Below are positions 25,733 through 33,184 of a DNA stretch of 64,000 nt, in pieces. Positions within the stretch are counted from its first letter, which is position 1. Every line of letters begins with the position of its first letter. The position numbers and the translations under genes are program-made. Origin of the DNA: Streptomyces europaeiscabiei (GTDB taxonomy: Bacteria; Actinomycetota; Actinomycetes; Streptomycetales; Streptomycetaceae); contig NZ_CP107841.1 of assembly GCF_036346855.1 (NCBI RefSeq), positions 2,170,001 through 2,234,000 of the forward strand, given 5' to 3'. Below the pieces are notes generated by a model that was not told the DNA's origin, did not search any database, and saw nothing but the letters and a program-made list of their open reading frames with translations.

Positions 25733-25865
25733 GAACCAAGGACAGGTGCGACCAAGGACAGGTGACGGCCAAGGACAGGTGACGGCCAAGAGCGAGTGCC
25801 AGCCCAGAGCAAGTGACGGCCCAGAGCGAGTGACGGCCCAGAGCGAGTGACGGCCAAGGACGGCT
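25731..25865. repeat. 17-bp imperfect tandem repeat overlapping the RNA ligase stop codon
   Basis: Eight units of 17 bp (one of 16), consensus GACGGCC(A/C)AGGACAGGT with a GAGCGAGT variant in the middle. The array starts at the TGA of the ligase gene and ends near 25865, in the gap before soxR. It is not in any gene. Confidence 0.85.
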
Positions 25866-25944
25866 GAGACCGGACCACCACGGGACTTTCGGGGGACCCA
25901 TGGGGCCCGCGGGGGACTCGTGGGGCCCGGGGCCCGGGAGCCGC

Positions 25945-26472
25945 TCAGCGGCAGCTCCCGGGCTCCTCCTGCTTCTCCTCCTGCTTCTCCTGGCGTTCCT
26001 CCTGGTCGACCGTCCCCCGACCCTCGACCAGGAGGCGGGAGCCGCTCTGCCGTTCGCCGAAGACGTCGTCGGGGTTGGACAGCACGCAGGTGGCCAGGGA
26101 CAGACAGCCGCAGCCGATGCAGTCGCTGAGGTGGTCACGCAGCCGGTTGAGCTGCTTGATCCGCTCGTCGAGTTCGGACCGCCAGACCTCGGAGAGGTGG
26201 GACCAGTCCTCGCGGGTCGGCGTCCGCTCCTCGGGCAGCTCGGCGAGCGCCTCGCGGATGGTGGCGAGCGGGATGCCCACGCGCTGAGCGGCCCGTACGA
26301 AGGCGACGCGGCGCAGGGTGTCGCGGGTGTAGCGGCGTTGGTTGCCCGCGGTGCGGCGGCTGCTGATCAGCCCCTTGGACTCGTAGAAGTGCAGCGCGGA
26401 GACGGCGGCACCGCTACGGGCCGACAGCTGGCCGACGGTCAACTCGTGGATCTTCTCAGGGATCTGGGGCAC
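25945..26472 (-). CDS. soxR: redox-sensing MerR-family regulator SoxR
   Basis: 175 residues, the usual SoxR size. The N-terminal MerR winged helix ([26 protein letters not shown]) is followed by a long dimer helix and the [2Fe-2S] cluster loop with Cys118, Cys121, Cys123 and Cys129 (CIGCGC...C). In Streptomyces SoxR responds to redox-active small molecules such as its own pigments. GTG 26472 gives the [11 protein letters not shown]-terminus known from other streptomycetes; ATGs at 26490 and 26505 are less likely. The last 20 residues are an unusual Glu/Gln/Lys run encoded by CTTCTC-type simple repeats. Confidence 0.93.
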   Translation of the reverse strand: MPQIPEKIHELTVGQLSARSGAAVSALHFYESKGLISSRRTAGNQRRYTRDTLRRVAFVRAAQRVGIPLATIREALAELPEERTPTREDWSHLSEVWRSELDERIKQLNRLRDHLSDCIGCGCLSLATCVLSNPDDVFGERQSGSRLLVEGRGTVDQEERQEKQEEKQEEPGSCR

Positions 26473-26490
26473 CCCTCCGACCCTACCCAT

Positions 26491-26502
26491 ACCCGATCGG
26501 GT
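26491..26502. promoter_or_regulatory. palindrome just upstream of soxR
   Basis: ACCCGATCGGGT, a perfect 12-bp palindrome 19 bp before the soxR GTG. It is not the usual SoxR box (CCTCAAG...CTTGAGG), so its meaning is open. Confidence 0.35.
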
Positions 26503-26538
26503 CACGGTCCGTTGACAGGGACCGCGCGGCCGACCATG

Positions 26539-26554
26539 CTAAGCAGTTGCTTAG
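26539..26554. promoter_or_regulatory. TetR-type operator upstream of the MaoC gene
   Basis: CTAAGCA-GT-TGCTTAG, a perfect 7-2-7 inverted repeat ending 27 bp before the MaoC ATG. The form is typical of TetR operators at fatty-acid genes, and its TAAGC half resembles the site upstream of the TetR gene at 29.4 kb. Confidence 0.65.
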
Positions 26555-26580
26555 ACATTTGGGACCAGGGAGGCCGGGAC

Positions 26581-27042
26581 ATGGCAGAGCCGAGGATCTT
26601 CACCTCCGCCGAGGAACTGAAGGCGGCGGTGGGTGAGCAGCTGGGGTACAGCGACTGGCTGGAGGTCGACCAGAAGCGGATCGACCTCTTCGCCGAGGCC
26701 ACCGGTGACCACCAGTGGATCCACGTGGACCCGGAGAAGGCGGCGGCAGGGCCCTTCGGGACGACCATCGCCCACGGCTATCTGACCCTGTCCCTGCTGC
26801 CGTTGCTCGTTCCGCAGGTGCTCAAGGTCGAGGACGCCAAGATGGGCGTCAACTACGGCACCAACAAGGTCCGGTTCCCCGGACCGGTCCCGGTCGGCTC
26901 ACGTCTCCGCGCCACCGCCACGCTCCAGGAGGTCGCCGAGGCGGGTGGCGGGGTGCAGGTCACGGCCGCCGTGGTCGTGGAACGCGAGGGCGGCGAGAAG
27001 CCGGTCTGCGTGGCGGAGTCGGTGTCGCGGTACTACTTCTGA
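26581..27042 (+). CDS. MaoC-family (R)-enoyl-CoA hydratase
   Basis: 153 residues, a single hot-dog domain. The hydratase signature D-H-x-W-I-H-x-D-x-x-x-A-x-x-G-P-F-G-x-T-I-A-H-G is present at residues 43-66, with the catalytic Asp/His pair in TGDHQWIHVD. It hydrates 2-enoyl-CoA to (R)-3-hydroxyacyl-CoA in lipid or polyketide precursor metabolism. ATG 26581, GGGAGG upstream. It is transcribed divergently from soxR and has its own palindromic operator. Confidence 0.9.
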   Translation: MAEPRIFTSAEELKAAVGEQLGYSDWLEVDQKRIDLFAEATGDHQWIHVDPEKAAAGPFGTTIAHGYLTLSLLPLLVPQVLKVEDAKMGVNYGTNKVRFPGPVPVGSRLRATATLQEVAEAGGGVQVTAAVVVEREGGEKPVCVAESVSRYYF

Positions 27043-27144
27043 GCCCCGGCGAGGGGGCGACTCGCGGTGCCGCCGCCGTCGTCACCCTCGCCGGGACCAC
27101 CGGACCCGGACCGCTTTGGCCCGGACCACCCTGGCCCGGACCAC

Positions 27145-27849
27145 TCAGGTCGGGGCCACCGCCCGGCCGGTCTGCGGTGAGATCATCCCGGCGCACAGGC
27201 CTCGGCCTGCCAGCCCCTGCGCGATACGCGGGATCGCCGCGAGTGTGTTCGCGGACCAGTCGTGCATGAGGATGACCTGGCCGTTGGTGAGCCGGGCGGC
27301 GGCCTGCACGACGGCGTCCGCACTGGCACCGTTCCAGTCCTGCGAGTCGACGTTCCAGATGATCTCGGTCAGGCCGTACCTGGCCGCGACCGATCTCACC
27401 GTCCCGTTGGTCTCACCGTAGGGCGGCCGGAACAGCTTGGGAGTGCCGCCGCCCGCACCGGCGATGGCCTGCTGGGTCCGGGAGATCTCCGAGTCGATCT
27501 GCGCCTGGCTCAGCCGTGTCAGGTGCGGGTGGGTGTAGCTGTGGTTGGCCACCCACATACCGGCGGCGACCTGGGCCCGGACCTGCGCCGGGTTGGCGGC
27601 GGCGTACTGGCCCTGGTTGAACATCGTGGCCCGAAGGCCGTTCCGCTGCAGTGCGCCGAGCAGGGCCGACGTGTTGCCGGACGGGCCGTCGTCGAAGGTG
27701 AGCCCGACGTACCCGTTGCAGGCGGCGGCCCGCTCCGGAGCCGCCGCGGCGGCCGTGAGCGTGAGGGGGACGGCACTCGCGACGGCCGTCGCGACGACGG
27801 CCAACCGCTTCCCCAGGAGACGTAAGGAGCGGCGCGGTCCGGTGTTCAC
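27145..27849 (-). CDS. axeA: secreted acetylxylan esterase / polysaccharide deacetylase (CE4)
   Basis: 234 residues. A signal peptide (cationic start, hydrophobic to about residue 38, ATA/AAA region) precedes a NodB-type domain: metal/catalytic TFDDGPSGN, metal-binding [15 protein letters not shown] and the C-terminal IILMHDW. The sequence is very close to Streptomyces AxeA, which removes acetyl groups from xylan; no C-terminal xylan-binding domain follows, so this is the catalytic domain alone. GTG 27849 overlaps the stop of the xylanase gene (GTGA), so the two are co-translated. Confidence 0.92.
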   Translation of the reverse strand: MNTGPRRSLRLLGKRLAVVATAVASAVPLTLTAAAAAPERAAACNGYVGLTFDDGPSGNTSALLGALQRNGLRATMFNQGQYAAANPAQVRAQVAAGMWVANHSYTHPHLTRLSQAQIDSEISRTQQAIAGAGGGTPKLFRPPYGETNGTVRSVAARYGLTEIIWNVDSQDWNGASADAVVQAAARLTNGQVILMHDWSANTLAAIPRIAQGLAGRGLCAGMISPQTGRAVAPT

Positions 27850-28544
27850 GGCGCCACCGTGATGTTGGAGTTGCCGCTGCTCCGGTACCCCTCGGTGGCC
27901 ATGATCATGTAGTACCTGAAGCTGCCGAGGGGCATTCCGGCGCGGGCCCAGGCGTCGAAGTGGTTGCCGGTGGTGATGCTGCCGCCCGTCCGCTTCGACT
28001 GACGGACGCTCCAGTACTGGTCGAAGGTGCGGGTGCCCTCGACGGACGGCGCGTTGTACCGCGTCGTCCTGTAGATGTCGTACGTGCCGCCGTTGCTGGT
28101 GACCGTGCCCTTGTACGTTCCCGTGGGCCGGTAGGTGCCCCAGTTGTCGACGATGTAGTACTCGACGAGCGGACTGGACGTCCAGCCGTAGAGGGTCAGG
28201 TAGGCGTTGCCGGACGGGTTGAACGAGCCCGAGTAGGTCACGGTCCTGCGGGAGCCGTTGCTCCAGCCCTTGCCAGCGACGAAGTTCCCGGTGTTGCTCC
28301 AGGAGGTCCGGTAGTTGCCGCCGGAGGCAAGGGTCATGGAGACCGTGCCCGGGGCGTCGGTCCAGAACGAGTAGTAGAAGCCGTTGTCGGTGCCGGTCCG
28401 GTTGCTGGTGACGACCGTGTCCGCGTGGGCGGTGCCGGGCAGGGCCAGCGTGGTCGCGGCTGCCAGCGCGGTCGCACTGAGACCGGTCATGAAGAGCCTG
28501 CGACTCGGGGGCGGGGTGGGAGCGGGTGCGGATGCGTCGTTCAT
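27846..28544 (-). CDS. xlnB: secreted endo-1,4-beta-xylanase, GH11
   Basis: 232 residues. Tat signal [20 protein letters not shown], cut near AHA-DT (about residue 42). The GH11 jelly roll follows with both catalytic glutamates visible ([11 protein letters not shown], nucleophile; [16 protein letters not shown], acid/base). It ends at the catalytic domain without the cellulose/xylan-binding module that S. lividans XlnB carries. RBS GAGGAGG 8 nt before ATG 28544. xlnB-axeA is the classical Streptomyces xylan operon; a pair of inverted CGAATGTTTCGG sites lies upstream. Confidence 0.93.
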   Translation of the reverse strand: MNDASAPAPTPPPSRRLFMTGLSATALAAATTLALPGTAHADTVVTSNRTGTDNGFYYSFWTDAPGTVSMTLASGGNYRTSWSNTGNFVAGKGWSNGSRRTVTYSGSFNPSGNAYLTLYGWTSSPLVEYYIVDNWGTYRPTGTYKGTVTSNGGTYDIYRTTRYNAPSVEGTRTFDQYWSVRQSKRTGGSITTGNHFDAWARAGMPLGSFRYYMIMATEGYRSSGNSNITVAP

Positions 28545-28637
28545 GTGCGCGTCCTCCTCGGGCTCGTGGGGGTTCGCCCTTTCACCCAGGGAGTGTTGGC
28601 CTGCCCCTGCCAACTGTCAATGGTTTCGGCATTGATC

Positions 28638-28727
28638 CCGAAACATTCGCTGGCTGCACCTGGGGCGATCCACCACGACAACAGAAGGGAAGATCGGAAG
28701 TGCGGACCACATCTTCGAATGTTTCGG
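28638..28727. promoter_or_regulatory. paired inverted operators upstream of xlnB
   Basis: CCGAAACATTCG (28638-28649) and CGAATGTTTCGG (28716-28727) are exact inverted copies; each holds the palindrome CGAA-N3-TTCG. GTTTCGG at 28623-28629 adds a further half-site pairing with CCGAAAC. Similar CGAA...TTCG motifs are, as I recall, reported upstream of Streptomyces xylan genes. Confidence 0.65.
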
Positions 28728-28774
28728 AGAACACCCCGACCGAAGGATGCTCAGCGGCCGGCGCGCGGCGCCGG

Positions 28775-29401
28775 CTACTTCGTCGCACCCACCATGCGCA
28801 GGACGAGGTCCGCGTACAGGCTGCCGACCTCGTCGGGGGTGCGCGGGCCGTTGACGTTGAACCAGCGGGCGACGTCGATGCAGAGGGAGAGGACGGCGAT
28901 GGTGGTGCCGCGGACGTCGGGGACGTCGAAGTCACCGGCGGCGACGCCGTCCTCGATGATGCCGCGCACCGCAGCGTCGTTCTCGCGGCGGAGGGTGACG
29001 ATCTCGGCGCGGGCGTCGGGGCCGAGCGCGTCGAGCTCGTACTGGACGACGCGGGCCACGGTGTGCTGCCCGGCGTGCCAGCGGACGAAGGAGCGCACGG
29101 CCTCGGCGAGGCGGTCGGCCGGACTGCCCTCGGACTCGGCCGCGTTGCGCAGCACGTCGAGGGCCTTCTCGTGGCCGATGCGGCTGATCCGGTGGAGCAG
29201 CTCTTCCTTCGTCTTGTAGTGGATGTACAGCGCGGCGGGGCTCATGCCCGCGCGGCCCGCGATGTCACGGGTCGTCGTCGCGTGGTAGCCACGCTCGGCG
29301 AAGGCCTCCACGGCGGCCACCAGCAGCCGCCGGGCCGCGTCCGGGTTGACCTCGCCCCACGGCTGCGGCTCGCCGCCCGCCGTGTCCTCCGCCGTACTCA
29401 T
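28775..29401 (-). CDS. TetR-family regulator
   Basis: 208 residues. The HTH is clear (AVEAFAERGYHATTTRDIAGRAGMSPAALYIHYKTKEELLHRI, about residues 30-72). The C-terminal domain is of the FadR/KstR2-like fatty-acid group (WHAGQHTVARVVQYELDALGP). It stands alone in this orientation. A near-perfect palindrome 50 bp upstream (29451-29464) probably mediates autorepression, and its half-site is shared with the MaoC promoter at 26.5 kb, the best guess for a second target. Confidence 0.85.
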   Translation of the reverse strand: MSTAEDTAGGEPQPWGEVNPDAARRLLVAAVEAFAERGYHATTTRDIAGRAGMSPAALYIHYKTKEELLHRISRIGHEKALDVLRNAAESEGSPADRLAEAVRSFVRWHAGQHTVARVVQYELDALGPDARAEIVTLRRENDAAVRGIIEDGVAAGDFDVPDVRGTTIAVLSLCIDVARWFNVNGPRTPDEVGSLYADLVLRMVGATK

Positions 29402-29450
29402 CGCTCGTTCGCCCCTTCCGATGGCTGGGCACCACCATACCGCCGAAGGG

Positions 29451-29464
29451 TGAGCGAGCGCTTA
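29451..29464. promoter_or_regulatory. TetR-type operator upstream of the TetR gene
   Basis: TGAGCG-AG-CGCTTA, one mismatch from a perfect 6-2-6 palindrome, 50 bp before the start codon at 29401. Confidence 0.55.
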
Positions 29465-29525
29465 GAAGGCCCGCTCAGGGCTGTGCCGTACGGCCGTACG
29501 GCACGTACTGCCGGGCCGGCGCCCC

Positions 29526-29813
29526 TCAGAGCTTTTCGAAGGGGTCGTGCTCCGCGAGGAGCTTCTCCAGTCTGGCCTGGTCGACCCGGCTGACGATGCT
29601 CCCGGCCTCCTGCCGGTCGCGGATCACCTTGGCCAGGGTGAAGGTCGAGGTCACGAGGTAGAGGACCGCGATGGCCAGGAAGGCGCGGACCCAGGAGTCG
29701 GCGTCGAGTCGGTAGATGCCGACGGTGGTGGCCGCCATGGCGACGGCGAAGGACGCGACGGCCTGGCCGTAGAAGGCCGCCGTGCTCTGCTGCTTGACCG
29801 GTGTCTCACTCAT
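29526..29813 (-). CDS. YiaA/YiaB-family two-helix membrane protein
   Basis: 95 residues. Two hydrophobic helices (FYGQAVASFAVAMAATTVGIY and WVRAFLAIAVLYLVTSTFTLAKV) with the RDRQE turn after helix 2 match the YiaAB two-helix domain; the C-terminal tail is acidic and soluble. ATG 29813 is preferred as the domain begins soon after; ATG 29849 is possible. The function of the family is unknown. Confidence 0.75.
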   Translation of the reverse strand: MSETPVKQQSTAAFYGQAVASFAVAMAATTVGIYRLDADSWVRAFLAIAVLYLVTSTFTLAKVIRDRQEAGSIVSRVDQARLEKLLAEHDPFEKL

Positions 29814-29904
29814 GGGGACATGGTTCGGCAGCTGTGGGCCGGACCACATCCGTTGGAGTACTCAGTCGGCGGGCCCCACGTACTCAGGCCGACCCGCATG
29901 CGGC

Positions 29905-31056
29905 TCAGAACGCCGAAACCCCCGTCAGCGCCCGCCCGATGAGCAGCTTCTGTATCTGGCTGGTGCCCTCGTAGAGGGTCATCACGCGGGCGTCGCGCAG
30001 GAGCTTTCCGGCCGGATACTCGTCGATGTAGCCGTAACCGCCGAAGACCTGGAGGGCGTTGTTCGCGGCACGGACGGCGGCCTCGGAGGCGAAGAGCTTG
30101 GCCTTGCTGGCCTCGGTGGCGAAGGGCTGCCCCCGGTCGACGAGATCGGCGACGCGCCAGGTCAGGAGCCGGGCGGCGTCGACGTCGACCGCGATGTCGG
30201 TGATGAGTTCCTGGACGAGCTGGTGGTGGGCGATGGACTTGCCGAACTGCTCGCGCTCGGTGGCGTAGCGGATCGCGACGTCCAGTGCGGCCTGGGCGAT
30301 GCCGACGCAGCCGGCCGCGACGGACATCCGGCCCTTGGCGAGCGCGGACATGGCGACGGTGAAGCCCTTGCCCTCCGGGCCGAGCATGGTGGAGGCGGGG
30401 ACGCGGACCTCTTCCAGGACCAGTTCGGCGGTGGCCTGGCCGCGCAGGCCGAGCTTGCCGTGGATGGCGCGCCGGGTCAGGCCCGGGGTGTCGGTGGGAA
30501 CGAGGAAGGCGGAGACACCCTTGTGGCCGGGGGCATCGGTGGAACGGGCGAAGAGGAGGACGACATCGGCCCAGGTGCCGTTCGTGATGAACATCTTGGT
30601 GCCGCTGATGACGTAGTCGTCGCCGTCCCGGACGGCGCGGGTGGTGAGGTTGCCCGCATCGGAGCCCGTGCCGGGTTCGGTGAGGCCGAAGCAGCCGACG
30701 TGGTCCCCCGCCGTGAGCCCCGGCAGCCAGCGGCGCTTCTGCGCCTCGTCGCCCCAGGCGGCGATCGTCTTCGCGACCAGGCCGAGGGAGACGGAGACGA
30801 TGCCGCGCACGGAGGAGTCGCCTCGGCCCAGCTCCTCGGTGACCAGGCAGTACGCGAGATGGTCGCCGCCGGAGCCGCCGTACTCCTCGTCGACGGTGAG
30901 CCCCAGGAAGCCGACCTCGCCGAGTTTCTTCACGACGGCCCGGTCGACCTCCTCCGCCCGGTCCCAGGCGATGACGTGCGGGGCGATCTCGCGCTCCACG
31001 AAGTCTCTCGCGAGTCGGCGTACGGCGGTCTGCTCCTCGCTGAGCTCCAGGTTCAC
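29905..31056 (-). CDS. acyl-CoA dehydrogenase
   Basis: 383 residues, a complete short/branched-chain-type ACAD: LTVDEEYGGSGGD, CFGLTEPGTGSDAGN (FAD/CoA contact), the KMFITNG strand, QALVQ-type dimer helix, QVFGGYGYIDEYP and the catalytic Glu loop LYEGTSQIQ. It oxidises an acyl-CoA to the 2-enoyl-CoA, passing electrons to ETF. GTG 31056. It is divergent from a TetR gene across 73 bp holding a 20-bp operator, which is the evident control. Confidence 0.92.
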   Translation of the reverse strand: MNLELSEEQTAVRRLARDFVEREIAPHVIAWDRAEEVDRAVVKKLGEVGFLGLTVDEEYGGSGGDHLAYCLVTEELGRGDSSVRGIVSVSLGLVAKTIAAWGDEAQKRRWLPGLTAGDHVGCFGLTEPGTGSDAGNLTTRAVRDGDDYVISGTKMFITNGTWADVVLLFARSTDAPGHKGVSAFLVPTDTPGLTRRAIHGKLGLRGQATAELVLEEVRVPASTMLGPEGKGFTVAMSALAKGRMSVAAGCVGIAQAALDVAIRYATEREQFGKSIAHHQLVQELITDIAVDVDAARLLTWRVADLVDRGQPFATEASKAKLFASEAAVRAANNALQVFGGYGYIDEYPAGKLLRDARVMTLYEGTSQIQKLLIGRALTGVSAF

Positions 31057-31084
31057 GCGGCCCGCCCCTCATCCGTTCCCATTT

Positions 31085-31104
31085 AAATTACCACTGCTAG
31101 TTTT
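31085..31104. promoter_or_regulatory. operator between the acyl-CoA dehydrogenase and its TetR
   Basis: Reads AAAACTAGCAGTGGTAATTT on the minus strand. It matches 16 of 20 bases of the site in the aldehyde dehydrogenase promoter at 37399-37418. It lies in the shared divergent promoter, 28 bp from the ACAD start and 25 bp from the TetR start. Confidence 0.7.
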
Positions 31105-31129
31105 AGGGTGCAGCCCTACTATGTGCGCC

Positions 31130-31975
31130 ATGGCCCGACCGCGCAAGCCCCTGCTGAGCACCGACCGCATCGTGGAGACGGCGCGGGCGCTGGTGGACGC
31201 GGAGGGGCTGGCGGCGGTCTCCACGCGACGGCTCGCCGCCGAGCTGGGGGTGAGCGGACCTTCCCTCTACAACCACTTCCGCACCATGGACCAGATTCTG
31301 GAGGCCGTCGCCGACTCGGTGAGCGCGCAGGTCGACCTGTCGATGTTCGAGGACGGCCGGGACTGGCGGACCGCACTGCACGACTGGGCGGTCTCCTACC
31401 GGGCCGCCCTGCGCGACCACCCGAACATCGTGCCCGTCCTCGCCCGGGGGCCGGGGCGGCGTCCCGCGGGGCTGAAGGTCGCCGACGTCGTGTTCGGGGC
31501 CATGGTCGAGGCGGGGTGGCCGGCCGCGCAGGCCACGTCCGTCGGGGCGTTGATGCGGTACTTCATCATGGGGTCCGCGATCGGCTCGTTCGCCGGGGGG
31601 TTCGTGGACGACGAGAGCGCGTACGACCCGGCCGACTATCCCCATCTCGGGCAGGCCCATCTGCTGGCGGAGCAGCAGCAGAAGGTGGACGAGCGGGCGT
31701 TCGAGGCGGGGCTGCGGGCGTTGCTGGACGGGCTGGAGCAGCAGTACCGCCAGGTCGGGACCCGTCAGGGGCCCGGGGCCGTGAGGAACCCGGGGCCGCA
31801 AGGAGCCCGGGACCGCGAGGAGCCCGGGACCGCGAGGAGCCCGGGACCGCGGCATCTGCGGCTCCGCCGCGTGAGCGCGGCCGGCCACGAACCGCCCCCT
31901 TCGGCCGCGACACGACGTACCCTCCCGAGCCAGGCGTCCGAAAACCGCGAGCCTCCAGGTGCCGCCCCCACCTAG
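31130..31975 (+). CDS. TetR-family regulator with repeat-derived C-terminal extension
   Basis: 281 residues from ATG 31130 (ATG 31121 is an alternative). The N-terminal HTH is TetR (RIVETARALVDAEGLAAVSTRRLAAELGVSGPSLYNHFRTMDQIL) and the ligand domain ends near residue 206 (LLDGLEQQYRQ). The last ~70 residues are Pro/Gly/Arg-rich low complexity, coded by four 17-bp tandem repeats and a piece of the dispersed intergenic repeat. A normal TetR would stop near 31750. This looks like an ancestral stop lost after repeat expansion or repeat insertion, or a tail that is dispensable. It controls the divergent acyl-CoA dehydrogenase. Confidence 0.85.
   Translation: MARPRKPLLSTDRIVETARALVDAEGLAAVSTRRLAAELGVSGPSLYNHFRTMDQILEAVADSVSAQVDLSMFEDGRDWRTALHDWAVSYRAALRDHPNIVPVLARGPGRRPAGLKVADVVFGAMVEAGWPAAQATSVGALMRYFIMGSAIGSFAGGFVDDESAYDPADYPHLGQAHLLAEQQQKVDERAFEAGLRALLDGLEQQYRQVGTRQGPGAVRNPGPQGARDREEPGTARSPGPRHLRLRRVSAAGHEPPPSAATRRTLPSQASENREPPGAAPT
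31781..31910. repeat. four 17-bp tandem repeats plus dispersed repeat fragment
   Basis: Units at 31781, 31798, 31815 and 31832, consensus GCGAGGAGCCCGGGACC. They run straight into TCTGCGGCTCCGCCGCGTG, also present at 16.45 kb. All of it lies inside the TetR reading frame; 17 is not a multiple of three, so each unit is read in a different frame. Confidence 0.85.
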
Positions 31976-31985
31976 CCTCGACCCC

Positions 31986-33011
31986 ATGACGAACGACTCC
32001 CGGTCCACGCCCACCCGCAAGGTCGAGCTGCTCGCCGCGGGGGCGGCCGCTGTCACCGTCGTGTTGTGGGCGTCGGCGTTCGTGTCGATCCGCAGTGCCG
32101 GGGAGGCGTACTCGCCGGGTGCGCTGGCGCTCGGGCGGTTGCTGGCCGGGGCGCTGGCGCTGGGGGCGATCTGGCTGGTGCGCCGGGAGGGGATGCCGCC
32201 GCGAGCCGCGTGGCGGGGGATCGCGGTGTCCGGGGTGCTGTGGTTCGGGTTCTACATGGTCGCGCTGAACTGGGGTGAGCAGCAGGTCGACGCGGGTACG
32301 GCTGCGCTGGTGGTGAACATCGGGCCGATCCTCATCGCTCTGCTCGGCGCCCGGCTGCTGGGCGACGCGATGCCGCCCCGGCTGCTCGCCGGCATGGCGG
32401 TGTCGTTCGCGGGCGCGGTCGCGGTGGGGCTGTCGATGTCCGGCGAGGGCGGGGCCTCCGTGCTGGGGGTCGTCCTCTGCGTGCTCGCGGCCGTCGGATA
32501 TGCGGCGGGGGTCGTCGCGCAGAAGCCCGCGCTGGGCTCGGCGAGCCCGCTCCAGGTGACCACGTTCGGCTGTCTCGTCGGTGCTGTGGTCTGTCTGCCG
32601 TTCGCCGGGCAGCTCGTGCGGGAGGCAGCGGACGCGCCGGTCACGGCGACCCTCAACATGGTGTACCTGGGCGTGTTCCCGACCGCCCTCGCCTTCACCA
32701 CCTGGGCGTACGCGCTCGCCCGCACGACCGCGAGCCGGATGGGCGCGACCACGTACGCCGTGCCCGCGCTGGTCGTGCTGATGTCATGGCTGGCGCTCGG
32801 CGAGGTACCGGGGCTGCTCACGCTGGCCGGTGGCGCGCTGTGCCTGGCGGGAGTGGCGGTGTCACGGTCCCGGGCGCGGACGCGGGAGGCGGCGCCCGGC
32901 GCCGGGGCCGCGGCCCCGGATGCCGTTCCGGAACCGCGACCCGGGCCGTCCCCGCGAGGCCGGAACCGGTCCGGCGGATCAGGGCGCGGGGGCAGCAGCG
33001 GAGCCTCATGA
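31986..33011 (+). CDS. EamA-family (DMT) transporter
   Basis: 341 residues. Ten hydrophobic helices in two EamA halves (ASAFVSIRSAGEAYSPGALALGRLLAGALAL and the second half with FPTALAFTTWAYALARTTASRMGATTYAVPALVVLMSWLALGE), then a Pro/Arg/Gly-rich cytoplasmic tail of about 45 residues. ATG 31986 lacks an RBS; TAGCCT 13 nt upstream looks like a -10 box, so translation may be leaderless. The gene starts 11 bp after the TetR stop but is probably an independent unit. Confidence 0.87.
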   Translation: MTNDSRSTPTRKVELLAAGAAAVTVVLWASAFVSIRSAGEAYSPGALALGRLLAGALALGAIWLVRREGMPPRAAWRGIAVSGVLWFGFYMVALNWGEQQVDAGTAALVVNIGPILIALLGARLLGDAMPPRLLAGMAVSFAGAVAVGLSMSGEGGASVLGVVLCVLAAVGYAAGVVAQKPALGSASPLQVTTFGCLVGAVVCLPFAGQLVREAADAPVTATLNMVYLGVFPTALAFTTWAYALARTTASRMGATTYAVPALVVLMSWLALGEVPGLLTLAGGALCLAGVAVSRSRARTREAAPGAGAAAPDAVPEPRPGPSPRGRNRSGGSGRGGSSGAS

Positions 33012-33184
33012 GCACGGTGAACGGGGTGTGGTGCGTCGAGCCGCGAGGCGGAGGAAGGCATCGACGCGCCGGGTTCCTCCCCCTTGGGCGATGCCTGGCG
33101 CAGGGAGTCGGCGACCGGCGACAGCACCGCGGACTCGGCGTGGAACACCCCGAGTCCGCGACACGATCCGCCGGACAGGCCCGG

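Noticed and set aside
25731..25865. CRISPR array
   Set aside because: Units are 17 bp and contiguous, with no unique spacers and no cas genes.
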